From an uncultured Hungatella sp. (GTDB lineage: Bacteria; Bacillota; Clostridia; Lachnospirales; Lachnospiraceae), in the NCBI GenBank assembly GCA_949879025.1, contig CATLBO010000020.1, positions 1 to 38,433 on the forward strand: DNA of 38,433 nt, given 5' to 3'. A program made the position numbers and the translations under genes. Shown in pieces: positions 27,129 through 34,974 of the stretch (position 1 is its first letter; each line of letters begins with the position of its first letter). The notes beneath the pieces are model-generated. The model ran no database searches, was not told where the DNA came from, and worked only from the letters and a program-made list of their open reading frames with translations.

Positions 27129-28255
27129 TATCTCACTCCTTTTATAATCCAGTCATAATTCTCCATAGCCTGAAATAGTTCCAGATTCTTTACCTGCCTA
27201 TCCATCTGCGCCGCAACCAGCGCCGTCTCAGCCTGGAGATATTCCATGGCGCTAATAGTACCCAGCTGGTGTTTAATATTGGCGGCATTCCAGTTCTTGG
27301 TTTCTACTTCCTCATTTAAAATTGCCTCTTCATAATTGCTCTTAGCCTGTATTACCTTTTGGTAACCGTCACTGACTGCCGCAGCAATCTTCTGCTTATC
27401 CTCATCTACGGTTTTCTTATAAATATTTCTGTTTGCATCTGTGAGGGAGTTGTTCATTTTCCGCTGATCAAGCTGCAAAGTATAGTCTGCTGCCAAAGCC
27501 TTCTGAGTGTCCTCTTCCACATTCATTGCAGTAATTCTATCCATATTTACAATGGGCATTGGCCGTATCTCAGGAGTATCTCCCTGCTTCCACCCCAACA
27601 TAATAATCAGGTTCTGCCTTGTATCCTCAATCTGGCTTTTCATGGCAATAATCTGGGCATCTGCGCTCTGCACGCTTTGCTGAGCATTCAGAACATCTGC
27701 CTGGGTTGCCATTCCCTGGCTTTTCCGCCCCTGGACAGAGGTTACCGAAGCCTCCAGCAGAGCCCTGTTTTTTTCCAGGGCAGTCAGCTGATACTGCAGC
27801 CGATAGTAAGTGTTCATAGCAGCCTGAGCCTGCTTTGCAATCCCCTTCTCTGTCTGTTTATATCCAATCATAGACGCAGTCCGATCGCCTTCCAGCACGT
27901 TGTTCTCCGCAGCCTGCTCTGCCTGGCCGGCTGCTACAAGAAGAGATGGGTCGGATGTGTACTCATATGCGGTTAATGCATTGTCAGCTGCTTCCAGATA
28001 GTCGGCAGCCACCTCCCGTCTGTCTCTGGCATTCTCTCTGCTGTATGCCAGGGCATTGTTAAGGACTGTAGTATTATATTCATAAACCAAATCCTCTATT
28101 TCCTCATACTCCAGCACATTATCCCGAAGCCTTTCCCATTCTTCCGCAGTCTTTCCAAACTCCGGAGTCCTGGCTACTGCATTTACAGGCATACCTACAC
28201 TTAAAGATGCTGCCACTCCTAACACAATCGGCACTTTCAACTTGTTCCGTATCAT
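27128..28255 (-). CDS. TolC-like (outer membrane efflux family) protein, proximal copy
   Basis: A 375-residue paralogue of the downstream gene, with a signal peptide (about 1-28, ending VNAVA) and a long helical body. The family turn appears as SQGMATQADVLNAQQSVQSA; the matching C-terminal repeat reads QLGTISAMEYLQAETALV. GGAGG precedes the ATG. It lies 13 bases after the RND pump gene and overlaps the next TolC-like gene by one base (TAATG). The signal peptide puts it outside the cytoplasmic membrane, where it could extend the adaptor/pump assembly through the cell wall; that is inference. Confidence 0.8.
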   Translation of the reverse strand: MIRNKLKVPIVLGVAASLSVGMPVNAVARTPEFGKTAEEWERLRDNVLEYEEIEDLVYEYNTTVLNNALAYSRENARDRREVAADYLEAADNALTAYEYTSDPSLLVAAGQAEQAAENNVLEGDRTASMIGYKQTEKGIAKQAQAAMNTYYRLQYQLTALEKNRALLEASVTSVQGRKSQGMATQADVLNAQQSVQSADAQIIAMKSQIEDTRQNLIIMLGWKQGDTPEIRPMPIVNMDRITAMNVEEDTQKALAADYTLQLDQRKMNNSLTDANRNIYKKTVDEDKQKIAAAVSDGYQKVIQAKSNYEEAILNEEVETKNWNAANIKHQLGTISAMEYLQAETALVAAQMDRQVKNLELFQAMENYDWIIKGVR

Positions 28256-28268
28256 AACTTTCCTCCTG

Positions 28269-31200
28269 CTAATCTTCTAAAACAGCCTGCTTCTTTTTTC
28301 TGCCGCTCATAACTGAATAATAAGCCGGCAGCATCAGCAGCGCCAAAACTGTGGAAGCCACCAGGCCTCCTACATCTACCAGGGCAAGACCCTGCATCAT
28401 CTCCCCTGCGTCCCCGAAAGCCATACACATAGGAATCATGGCTACAATGGTGGTTAAAGTTGTCATAAGAATAGGCCTTAGTCGGGTAGCTCCCGCTTCC
28501 ACAAGGGCCGTGGGCAGATCCATATTGCTCCGGTACTGATTCACCGTATCCACATATAGAATCCCGTTATTAACCACTGTACCAACCAACATCAAAAAAC
28601 CGAGCATGGACGGCATGCTGATACTCACATCCGTAAGGAATAAAAGTCCAAAGGAACCTATGAGGGAAAATGGAATGGTTGTCATAACCATTACCGAAAA
28701 CTTTACTGATTCAAACTGGGCTGCCATTACCACGAATACCAGGAAGGCAGCAATCAGCACCGCTTCAAGCAAGGCCCCAAGCTCTTCAAACATGCTCTCA
28801 TCCATGGCATTCTGTGCTATGGAGATATCCGCTTTCAGGGCAGGGGTCACCACTTCATTCATCAGCTTTTTCTCTATTTCCTCTACTGCTTTGCGGTCCT
28901 CTGTATTCACCAGTTCCGTATAATCGCCGGTAACTGTTACTTGATACTGTTTGTCAGATCTGGTAATGTTCAGAGGGCTGTCCTGGAAAGACACCTCCCC
29001 AATATCCGTTAATGCTACGGAAGCGCCTGTTGCTGTGGGAATGACGATTCCTTTTATCTGATCCAGTGTCTCATACTCGTTCTTAGGATATTCTACCATA
29101 ACACTGATTTCATTTCCATCTACATCTAAAGTAGTCGCCTCATCTCCGCTGAGCATTGTATTAATCAGGCCTGCCACCTGAACCGGGGACATTCCCTCTG
29201 CTGAAGCTTTAATGGGATCAATATTAATCTTAACAACCGGAGCCGCATTTTCCAGCGTGGAATGCACTCTGGTTACTTCCGGCCTGTCTGTAAGGCCTGC
29301 CACAATCTTATCAGAAGCTTCTTTTAGGCTGTCATACTGGGTGCTTTCCAAAATCACCTCAAAGCCGCTTCCTACAGCCATGGAGGAACTCATCATGCTG
29401 CTGGCTTCCAAAGTAATGTCACAGTCTGCCACTTTTGCCAGCACCGGCCTCCACTGTCGGATAACTTCGTCTGTTTCAAGCGGGCAGTCCTCCTTCAGGT
29501 ATGCGGTTAAAGTTGCTGCCGAACCGCCGCTCATGCTCAGTCCTGTAGAACCATAGGACAGCATATAGGAATCCACATAGCTCTGGTTCTCCTCAGATGT
29601 AACAAATTCCTCTACCTGCTGCAGGATTTTGTCAGTCTCCTCAATTCTAAGTCCTGGCCTGGTTTCAACAGAAATGGCAATGGTACCCTCGTCAGCCGAA
29701 GGCATCAGCTCCATCCCCAGCTGTCCTGCCATGACAATGGACAGAACCAGAAGAACCACTGAAGTAAAAATTACGGTTTTCTTCTTTGGCAGAAGAACAC
29801 TCATAATGTTTCTGTAGCCATTCTGCATGCTCTCCACCATTCCTGAAAGCGGCGCCCGTTCTTTCTCTTTAGGCCGGTACATGGTATAACACAGCGGCAC
29901 AATGGTCATAGCCGAAATCAAAGATGCCAGCATACAGAATACAATAGTAAATCCCAGAGGTTTAAACATCTGCCCGGACATTCCCTGCTGAAAAGCCAAA
30001 GGAAGGAATACCACGCAGGTGGTCACGGTTCCTCCGATAACGGACTGCAGAACAATGCCGCTGCCTGTCAGCGCCGCCTCTGTGTATTCCCGGAATCCCA
30101 CTCCCTTTGTAGAGCGAAAACAGCTCTCCAGCACAACAATGGAGTTATCTACCATCATGCCTACGCCCAGGACAAGGCTGCTGAGGGTAATCACATTCAG
30201 CGAAAATCCCATGGCGCTCATGGAAATCAATGCAGCCAGAATCGAAATGGGGATGGATGTGCCTACAATCAGAGAAGCCTTCAGATCCCCGAAAAACAAG
30301 AAAATAATCACCATGGAAACAACCACAGCCATAACCATGGTCTGAAGCACCGAGCTTAAGGAAGATTTAATCATGGTACTGTTATCGTCTACCACCACAA
30401 TCTCCAGCTCCGGATCTGCTGCCTTCATTCGCTCCGCAATGCGCATAACATCTTTAGAAACCTCTACGTCACTGCTGCTCTGCTGCTTCTTAATCTGTAC
30501 AGAAATCGTATCTCTGCCGTTATAACGGCCGATGCCGCTGGCATCTTCCAATGCCGGGTATATGTTGGCAACGTCTTCCAGATAGATAATATTGCCGCTT
30601 CCCAGAGTAATGGGAATGCTTTTTAAGCTTTCCGCAGTGCTGTAATCCACTCCTGCAGACACAGACAGCGTCTGCTTTCCTACCTGTGTGTCACCTATAG
30701 GGAATGCAAAATCTGCGCTGCTAACAGCAGAAGCCACAGCGTTCATGCTTAACCGATACTGGGTCAGCTTCTCTGGAATCAGCTCAATCCTTATGTATTC
30801 TTTCTGCCCGCCGCTAATATCCACGCTGGCTACAGAAGACAGCTTCTCAAATTCCGGCACAATTGTATCATTTACATAATTATATAAATTGCCTTGTGTA
30901 TCATTGTTTACAGCCAGTGTGATGCTGGCCATATCATTGATATTCATCTCCATGATGGTAGGTGTCTGCACATCATCAGGAAGCTCTGCCTGAAGTGCAT
31001 CCATCTTCTTTTTCAAATCATCATAAGCATCATCAATATCAATGCCGTACTCATATTCCAGCAGAACAATCGAATAATTCTCGCTGGAAACACTGGTAAC
31101 TCCCTTTAATCCGCTTAGTGTTCCCGTCTCATCCTCGATGGGCTGGCTCACCAGTTCGTCCACGTCATCCGGACTGGCTCCGGGATACAAAGTAAATACA

Positions 31201-31337
31201 ACCAGCATAGGCATATCCATGGATGGAATCAGCTCCAGCTTGGAAGAAAGCACCGATGTAAGACCAAATACAATCAGGCACAGCACCACCATTACTGTGG
31301 TCACCGGCCGTCTAAGGACTGCTTTTGTCAAATTCAT
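28269..31337 (-). CDS. RND-family efflux pump (AcrB/HAE type)
   Basis: A 1022-residue proton-driven exporter with the two-fold RND layout: a first helix at 12-30, a large extracellular loop, helices 2-6, then the same again. The opening KAVLRRPVTTVMVVLCLIVF and the porter block SQPIEDETGTLSGLKGV are typical. In helix 4 the proton-relay pair Asp-Asp of AcrB is Asp-Asn (MMVDNSIVVLE), and in helix 10 the AcrB Lys is Asn (TVVNNGILYVD). Both changes recur in the branch of the family found in many Firmicutes and are not signs of decay. It lies between adaptor and TolC-like genes. Substrate is unknown: drugs, bile-like amphiphiles or lipids are all possible. Confidence 0.93.
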   Translation of the reverse strand: MNLTKAVLRRPVTTVMVVLCLIVFGLTSVLSSKLELIPSMDMPMLVVFTLYPGASPDDVDELVSQPIEDETGTLSGLKGVTSVSSENYSIVLLEYEYGIDIDDAYDDLKKKMDALQAELPDDVQTPTIMEMNINDMASITLAVNNDTQGNLYNYVNDTIVPEFEKLSSVASVDISGGQKEYIRIELIPEKLTQYRLSMNAVASAVSSADFAFPIGDTQVGKQTLSVSAGVDYSTAESLKSIPITLGSGNIIYLEDVANIYPALEDASGIGRYNGRDTISVQIKKQQSSSDVEVSKDVMRIAERMKAADPELEIVVVDDNSTMIKSSLSSVLQTMVMAVVVSMVIIFLFFGDLKASLIVGTSIPISILAALISMSAMGFSLNVITLSSLVLGVGMMVDNSIVVLESCFRSTKGVGFREYTEAALTGSGIVLQSVIGGTVTTCVVFLPLAFQQGMSGQMFKPLGFTIVFCMLASLISAMTIVPLCYTMYRPKEKERAPLSGMVESMQNGYRNIMSVLLPKKKTVIFTSVVLLVLSIVMAGQLGMELMPSADEGTIAISVETRPGLRIEETDKILQQVEEFVTSEENQSYVDSYMLSYGSTGLSMSGGSAATLTAYLKEDCPLETDEVIRQWRPVLAKVADCDITLEASSMMSSSMAVGSGFEVILESTQYDSLKEASDKIVAGLTDRPEVTRVHSTLENAAPVVKINIDPIKASAEGMSPVQVAGLINTMLSGDEATTLDVDGNEISVMVEYPKNEYETLDQIKGIVIPTATGASVALTDIGEVSFQDSPLNITRSDKQYQVTVTGDYTELVNTEDRKAVEEIEKKLMNEVVTPALKADISIAQNAMDESMFEELGALLEAVLIAAFLVFVVMAAQFESVKFSVMVMTTIPFSLIGSFGLLFLTDVSISMPSMLGFLMLVGTVVNNGILYVDTVNQYRSNMDLPTALVEAGATRLRPILMTTLTTIVAMIPMCMAFGDAGEMMQGLALVDVGGLVASTVLALLMLPAYYSVMSGRKKKQAVLED

Positions 31338-31351
31338 ATGTCCGACCTCCT

Positions 31352-32449
31352 TTATTCAGCCGCTGTTTCCTGAACGTCTTCCTGCACTGTTTCCCCGGCA
31401 GCCTCCAAAACCGCCGGCGCCCCTTCGTACAGCTCAGGACTCCAGGTGGTAATTACGAAATCGTCTGCTGTTAATCCAGAAATTATCTCCATTTTTTCCG
31501 AATCGCTGATTCCGGTTTCCACATCCGTCTTATGCACAGTTCCGTTGTCATATGTATACACATATGGATTTCCGTTATCATAATAAACCGAATCCACCGG
31601 AATTGTCATAACACCATCCGCCTTATCAGAGGTTACATACAACTTTACAGAAGAACCGTTTGCCAAGGCGCTTCCGTCTCCCAGAGAAGCCTTTACCTTA
31701 AAAAGCCCTGTAGCCGGATCTACCATGGTGCTGACCTCTGTAACGGTTCCCGTATACTCGCTGCCGCTTTTCTCAATCCGAATCATGTCTCCTTCTCTTA
31801 CATTGTCAAGAATAGCCTCCGTAACCGCAAAATTCACAATCTTTGTCCCCTCGCTGGAAATCACGCACAAAGGACTGCTCTGGCTGGCCATATCATGCAC
31901 TTCCATGCTGCTTGACTCTATCTTACCGGAAATAGTAGCTGTTATGCTGCTGAACTCCATCTGATATTCATAAGCCAGTTTCGCCGAGTCGTACTGAATC
32001 TGGGCGGATTTTGCCCCACTTTCCACCTGCTCATAGGCCTGGGCGGAAATATCGCCGCTGCCATAGAGAACCCGCATCCTGTCCAGATTAGTCTTGGCAT
32101 CCTTCAAGGCGATCTCTGCCGCCTCCAGCTGCAGCCTGGCACCATCCACCTGTTTTGTGTCTATCTCACATAGAAGCTGCCCTTCTTCCACATAATCGCC
32201 GGTTTTCACATAGACCGCCGTGATCTCCCCGGCTGCTTTGGGAATCACATACACTGAATCTGCCGGTTCTATGGTTCCGGTCATGCTCCGAAACAACTCA
32301 ATATCTCCTATGGCAGGCTGGCTTAACCGTACCACTGGCGGCGCAATCGCCTCTGGTGCACTTTCAGGGGTCATGTAGCTGCGCCCCACAAAGGCCCCCG
32401 CTGCCACAACTACTACTGCCGCTGCTGCAATTATCGTCTTTTTACTCAT
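31352..32449 (-). CDS. RND efflux adaptor (HlyD/AcrA-type membrane fusion protein)
   Basis: A 365-residue adaptor anchored by an N-terminal helix (about 5-22, TIIAAAAVVVVAAGAFVG). The lipoyl half-motif VYVIPKAAGEITAVYVKTGD (67-86) comes first. A helical hairpin (about 105-150, QLEAAEIALKDAKTNLDRM) follows, then the second lipoyl half (SITATISGKIESSSMEVHD) and beta-barrel domains, and a Glu/Ala-rich tail. It couples the RND pump to a partner outside the membrane. Its ATG directly follows the tetR stop (TAA-ATG), and GGAGG lies inside the tetR end, so translation is coupled to the repressor gene. Confidence 0.92.
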   Translation of the reverse strand: MSKKTIIAAAAVVVVAAGAFVGRSYMTPESAPEAIAPPVVRLSQPAIGDIELFRSMTGTIEPADSVYVIPKAAGEITAVYVKTGDYVEEGQLLCEIDTKQVDGARLQLEAAEIALKDAKTNLDRMRVLYGSGDISAQAYEQVESGAKSAQIQYDSAKLAYEYQMEFSSITATISGKIESSSMEVHDMASQSSPLCVISSEGTKIVNFAVTEAILDNVREGDMIRIEKSGSEYTGTVTEVSTMVDPATGLFKVKASLGDGSALANGSSVKLYVTSDKADGVMTIPVDSVYYDNGNPYVYTYDNGTVHKTDVETGISDSEKMEIISGLTADDFVITTWSPELYEGAPAVLEAAGETVQEDVQETAAE

Positions 32450-33085
32450 TTAATTATCCTCCACCTGGTCTTTTTCGGAATCTGTGTAAGCTCCATTACG
32501 GAATATTGATAGTGCATTTTTATATTCCCTTTTAATTATTTCCTCCTTATGAGGATTTTTATGATACTCCGCAATGCCTGCAATCATAGCGGTAAAACAG
32601 AGCTTCATTAAAAGTATGACCCCTCTCATCGAGCTGTCACGCAGTTTGGAGCGGTCAATCTTTCCAAAAAACTCCTCTCCTACTGCCGTCTCTATATCCG
32701 CCCCCTCTGAAATGCATTCCATCAGTGCATCATCAGGATATATTATCAGATTCTTATGCAGACTAAACAGGTCATTATTCTAACAGAATTTAAGCGCATA
32801 ATCCAGCAGGGATTCCATCATCAAAAAAATGTCTCCATTGGACTTATCCAGGCCTTCCAGGCAAAATTCTCTCCATTTTTTCGTAGTATCCTCTAATAAA
32901 AACGACAGAAGATCCCGCTTATCTTCAAAATATGTATAGAAACTGCCTCTGGATATGCCTGCATCACGGATAATCTTGTTAATGGAAACCTTTTCATAAG
33001 GTACAGCTATAAATTCTTTCATGGAAGCTTTCCAAATCAGACTCTGTTTCTCTTCTGAAAGCCTGTAAAAACGTTCACTTGGCAT
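32450..33085 (-). pseudogene. TetR-family repressor of the efflux operon, interrupted by in-frame TAG
   Basis: From the ATG at 33085 (GGAGGGGG just upstream) the frame runs 101 codons: a TetR helix-turn-helix (INKIIRDAGISRGSFYTYFE, about 35-54) and the start of the ligand domain, ending KFC. Then comes TAG at 32780-32782. The same frame continues without another stop to TAA at 32450-32452, giving 212 codons including both stops, the normal TetR length. The post-stop part (NNDLFSLHK..., later CFTAMIAGIAEYHKNP) looks like the second half of a TetR ligand domain. So one base change (for example CAG to TAG) has probably killed the repressor. Alternatives are a sequencing error or suppression by a tRNA. 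It is first in the efflux operon, under its own operator. Confidence 0.85.
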
Positions 33086-33111
33086 TTTCAATCCCCCTCC
33101 TGATATGCAGG

Positions 33112-33157
33112 AAAAAAAGTGACAGGTTGTCATTTATTATAATGACAACCTGTCACT
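33112..33157 (-). terminator. 40-bp palindrome plus T7: terminator for upstream gntR transcripts
   Basis: Perfect 17-bp arms (33118-33134 and 33141-33157), 6-base centre, and on the minus strand seven consecutive T (33118 down to 33112). This is a textbook terminator shape for transcripts coming from ispE-gntR. Transcripts started at the efflux promoter inside it would lack the first arm and escape. Confidence 0.65.
33118..33157. promoter_or_regulatory. Palindromic TetR operator of the efflux operon
   Basis: The 40-bp palindrome contains two copies of TGACA-N3-TGTCA (33120-33132 and 33143-33155) around an A/T centre. It covers the -10 and most of the spacer of the efflux promoter, so bound repressor would exclude polymerase. 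The TetR encoded next to it is the natural ligand-responsive binder. Confidence 0.8.
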
Positions 33158-33164
33158 CTGTCAA
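33136..33164 (-). promoter_or_regulatory. Perfect-consensus promoter of the tetR-RND efflux operon
   Basis: On the minus strand TTGACA (33159-33164), 17 bases, TATAAT (33136-33141). Start expected near 33129, giving a leader of about 44 bases to tetR. Confidence 0.88.
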
Positions 33165-33241
33165 TGGAGTTATTTTTTTTTAAGATTTTTCTAACATTTC
33201 AGTTAGATTCTTCCTCTTTTTTAATAATATCTCATCAATGG

Positions 33242-33928
33242 TCATGTTTCAGGCCATTGTTCCTTAATATTTCTGGAAACCGTAATCTCCTGGTTGTCAA
33301 TATGTTCCCTCATGGCTGCTTTTGCCTCCGCAACCCGCCTTCCTCTCACTGCCTTTACAATATTATCATGCTCAATCAATAAAATCTGCCGTTTGTCTGC
33401 ATCCTTAATATATTCAAGGCGGTATCGGTACATTTGCTCTCGAAGGTTATTGAGAATCTGCACCAGCCGGCTGTTTTTGGTTCCTTGATAAATGATCTCA
33501 TGGTATTTTTCATCTGTTTCTGCCATAAGCATCACATCTTTGCCATCCACTGCTTCCCGAAAAGCCTTCTGCGCCTGTTCCAGTTCATCAATCTCTTCCT
33601 CTGTCATTCTCTGGCATGCCAGCTCAATGGCCAATTCCTCAAGAGATCGCCGAAGTTCCAGCACATCCCGCAGGCTTTTCTCAGAAATCCTAGCCACCTC
33701 GGCGCCTTTTCTGGGAATCATCAGCACCAGTCCCTCCAGTTCCAGTTTTCGGATGGCTTCCCGGATTGGTGTACGGCTGACCCCCAGACGCTCTGCCAGC
33801 TGTATCTCCATCAGCCGTTCCCCTGGCTCCAGCTCCCCTTTTAAAATCGCCTGCCGCAGTGTGTTGAATACCACATCTCTCAGAGGAAGATATTCATTCA
33901 TATTTACTCTTAATACATTTCCTTCCAT
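33242..33928 (-). CDS. GntR-family regulator, FCD (FadR-like) subgroup
   Basis: A 228-residue regulator. The winged helix-turn-helix covers about 12-75 (ILKGELEPGERLMEIQLAE, then LGVSRTPIREAIRKLE). The all-helical FCD ligand domain covers about 80-215, with the metal/ligand residues in ETDEKYHEII, LIEHDNIVKAV and AMREHIDNQ. It begins 13 bases after the ispE stop and is surely co-transcribed with it. An internal Met at residue 10 (MNEYLPLRDVVF) is a possible alternative start. GTATAC-centred inverted repeats at the ispE promoter fit the T-x-GT...AC-x-A half-sites of this subgroup, so it probably controls its own operon. FCD proteins sense carboxylic acids; the effector here is unknown. Confidence 0.9.
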   Translation of the reverse strand: MEGNVLRVNMNEYLPLRDVVFNTLRQAILKGELEPGERLMEIQLAERLGVSRTPIREAIRKLELEGLVLMIPRKGAEVARISEKSLRDVLELRRSLEELAIELACQRMTEEEIDELEQAQKAFREAVDGKDVMLMAETDEKYHEIIYQGTKNSRLVQILNNLREQMYRYRLEYIKDADKRQILLIEHDNIVKAVRGRRVAEAKAAMREHIDNQEITVSRNIKEQWPET

Positions 33929-33941
33929 TTTTATATGCCCT

Positions 33942-34832
33942 CTATCCCTTTCGATTATAAAAATTGGTCAAGTAAACCTGTCTGACAAGCTTGGCTCCCT
34001 CTTGGTACCGCATCTTCTCATAAGCCGATGCTGCTGCCCTTGGATTGGTAAACAGCCCGAATACTGTAGGACCGCTGCCGCTCATAAGAGAACCTATGGC
34101 TCCCATATCCATCATCATTTCCTTTATCTGCGCTATAACTGGATAAGCAGGAATTGTCACAGTTTCTAATACATTTCCAAGATGTGCAGCTATCTTATAA
34201 ATGTCACCCTGGCTGATAGCTGCCATCATGGCGTCAATATCCGGATGCTGCTCCGGTTTCAGTTCATTTGCGTGAAGGTTCTCATACACATACTTTGTAG
34301 ACACACTGATTCCCGGTTTAGCAACCAGTACCTGACACTGGGGCATGGGCAGCAAAGGCGTCAGGAGCTCTCCGATTCCCTCAGATAACGCTGTTCCCCT
34401 CATGACGCAATAGGGAACATCTGCTCCGATCTTTACCCCTCTTTCCATCAGCTGTTCCTGAGACAGCCCCAGGCCGAACATTTTATTCACTCCAAAAAGA
34501 ACTGCCGCCGCATCGCTGCTGCCGCCAGCCATTCCGGCAGCCACTGGGATAAATTTCTTAAGCTTGATGGATATCCCCCTTTTTACCCCAAATTCATCCA
34601 TCAAAAGCTTTGCTGCCTGATAAACCAGGTTGTTCTCATTGTTAGGAAGGTAATAAAGATTTGTTTCCACCCGTATCCCTGGATATTCCTGGCATATCAG
34701 GTCAATCCGGTCATACAGGCCAACGGTCTGCATGATCATGCGCACTTCATGATAGCCATCTTCCCTTTTGCGAAGTACGTCCAGCCCCAAATTGATCTTT
34801 CCGTAAGCTTTCAGCCCCAGATGCTTTACCAT
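33942..34832 (-). CDS. ispE: 4-diphosphocytidyl-2-C-methyl-D-erythritol kinase
   Basis: A 296-residue GHMP kinase of the MEP isoprenoid pathway, phosphorylating CDP-methylerythritol. AYGKINLGLDV (9-19) holds the active-site Lys12. The ATP-binding GHMP loop is PVAAGMAGGSSDAAAV (96-111), and GADVPYC carries the catalytic Asp138. The late SGSGPTVFGLF block closes the domain. Length is normal. AAGGAGAAGGAG precedes the ATG. It is first in an operon with the GntR/FCD regulator and has a good promoter overlapped by GTATAC palindromes. Confidence 0.97.
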   Translation of the reverse strand: MVKHLGLKAYGKINLGLDVLRKREDGYHEVRMIMQTVGLYDRIDLICQEYPGIRVETNLYYLPNNENNLVYQAAKLLMDEFGVKRGISIKLKKFIPVAAGMAGGSSDAAAVLFGVNKMFGLGLSQEQLMERGVKIGADVPYCVMRGTALSEGIGELLTPLLPMPQCQVLVAKPGISVSTKYVYENLHANELKPEQHPDIDAMMAAISQGDIYKIAAHLGNVLETVTIPAYPVIAQIKEMMMDMGAIGSLMSGSGPTVFGLFTNPRAAASAYEKMRYQEGAKLVRQVYLTNFYNRKG

Positions 34833-34886
34833 ATCTCCTTCTCCTTCTATATGATATTGGCATTTTTATTGTTTTTTTGCATTATT

Positions 34887-34898
34887 TTGTATACAGTA
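34887..34898. promoter_or_regulatory. Operator-like site 1 at the ispE promoter
   Basis: TTTGTATACAGT matches 10 of 12 bases of the perfect palindrome at 34909-34920. It lies just downstream of the -10, at the expected transcription start. Confidence 0.5.
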
Positions 34899-34899
34899 T

Positions 34900-34928
34900 A
34901 TTATATGCTTTGTATACAAATAATACAA
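34900..34928 (-). promoter_or_regulatory. Promoter of ispE-gntR
   Basis: On the minus strand TTGTAT (34923-34928), 17 bases, TATAAT (34900-34905). Confidence 0.75.
34909..34920. promoter_or_regulatory. Operator-like site 2 at the ispE promoter
   Basis: TTTGTATACAAA, a perfect 12-bp palindrome in the -35/-10 spacer. Its centre is 22 bp from that of site 1, about two helical turns, so two dimers would bind the same face. Confidence 0.55.
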
Positions 34929-34974
34929 GACCTAAAATAAAAAATTTTCAATAAATAAGATTAAATAATACAAG

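Noticed and set aside
28269..31337. RND pump judged defective because the AcrB Asp-Asp and Lys relay residues read Asp-Asn and Asn
   Set aside because: These substitutions are common in a large branch of the family, and the gene is otherwise full length and intact.
32450..32722. A separate 90-residue gene after the short tetR
   Set aside because: It is in the same frame as tetR, has no ribosome binding site of its own, and completes a normal TetR length. It is better read as the tail of an interrupted gene.
32780..32782. TAG in tetR read as pyrrolysine or by programmed read-through
   Set aside because: Pyrrolysine use is tied to methylamine methyltransferases and pyl genes, none of which are seen. 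A TetR repressor has no known need for it. Nonsense mutation is simpler.
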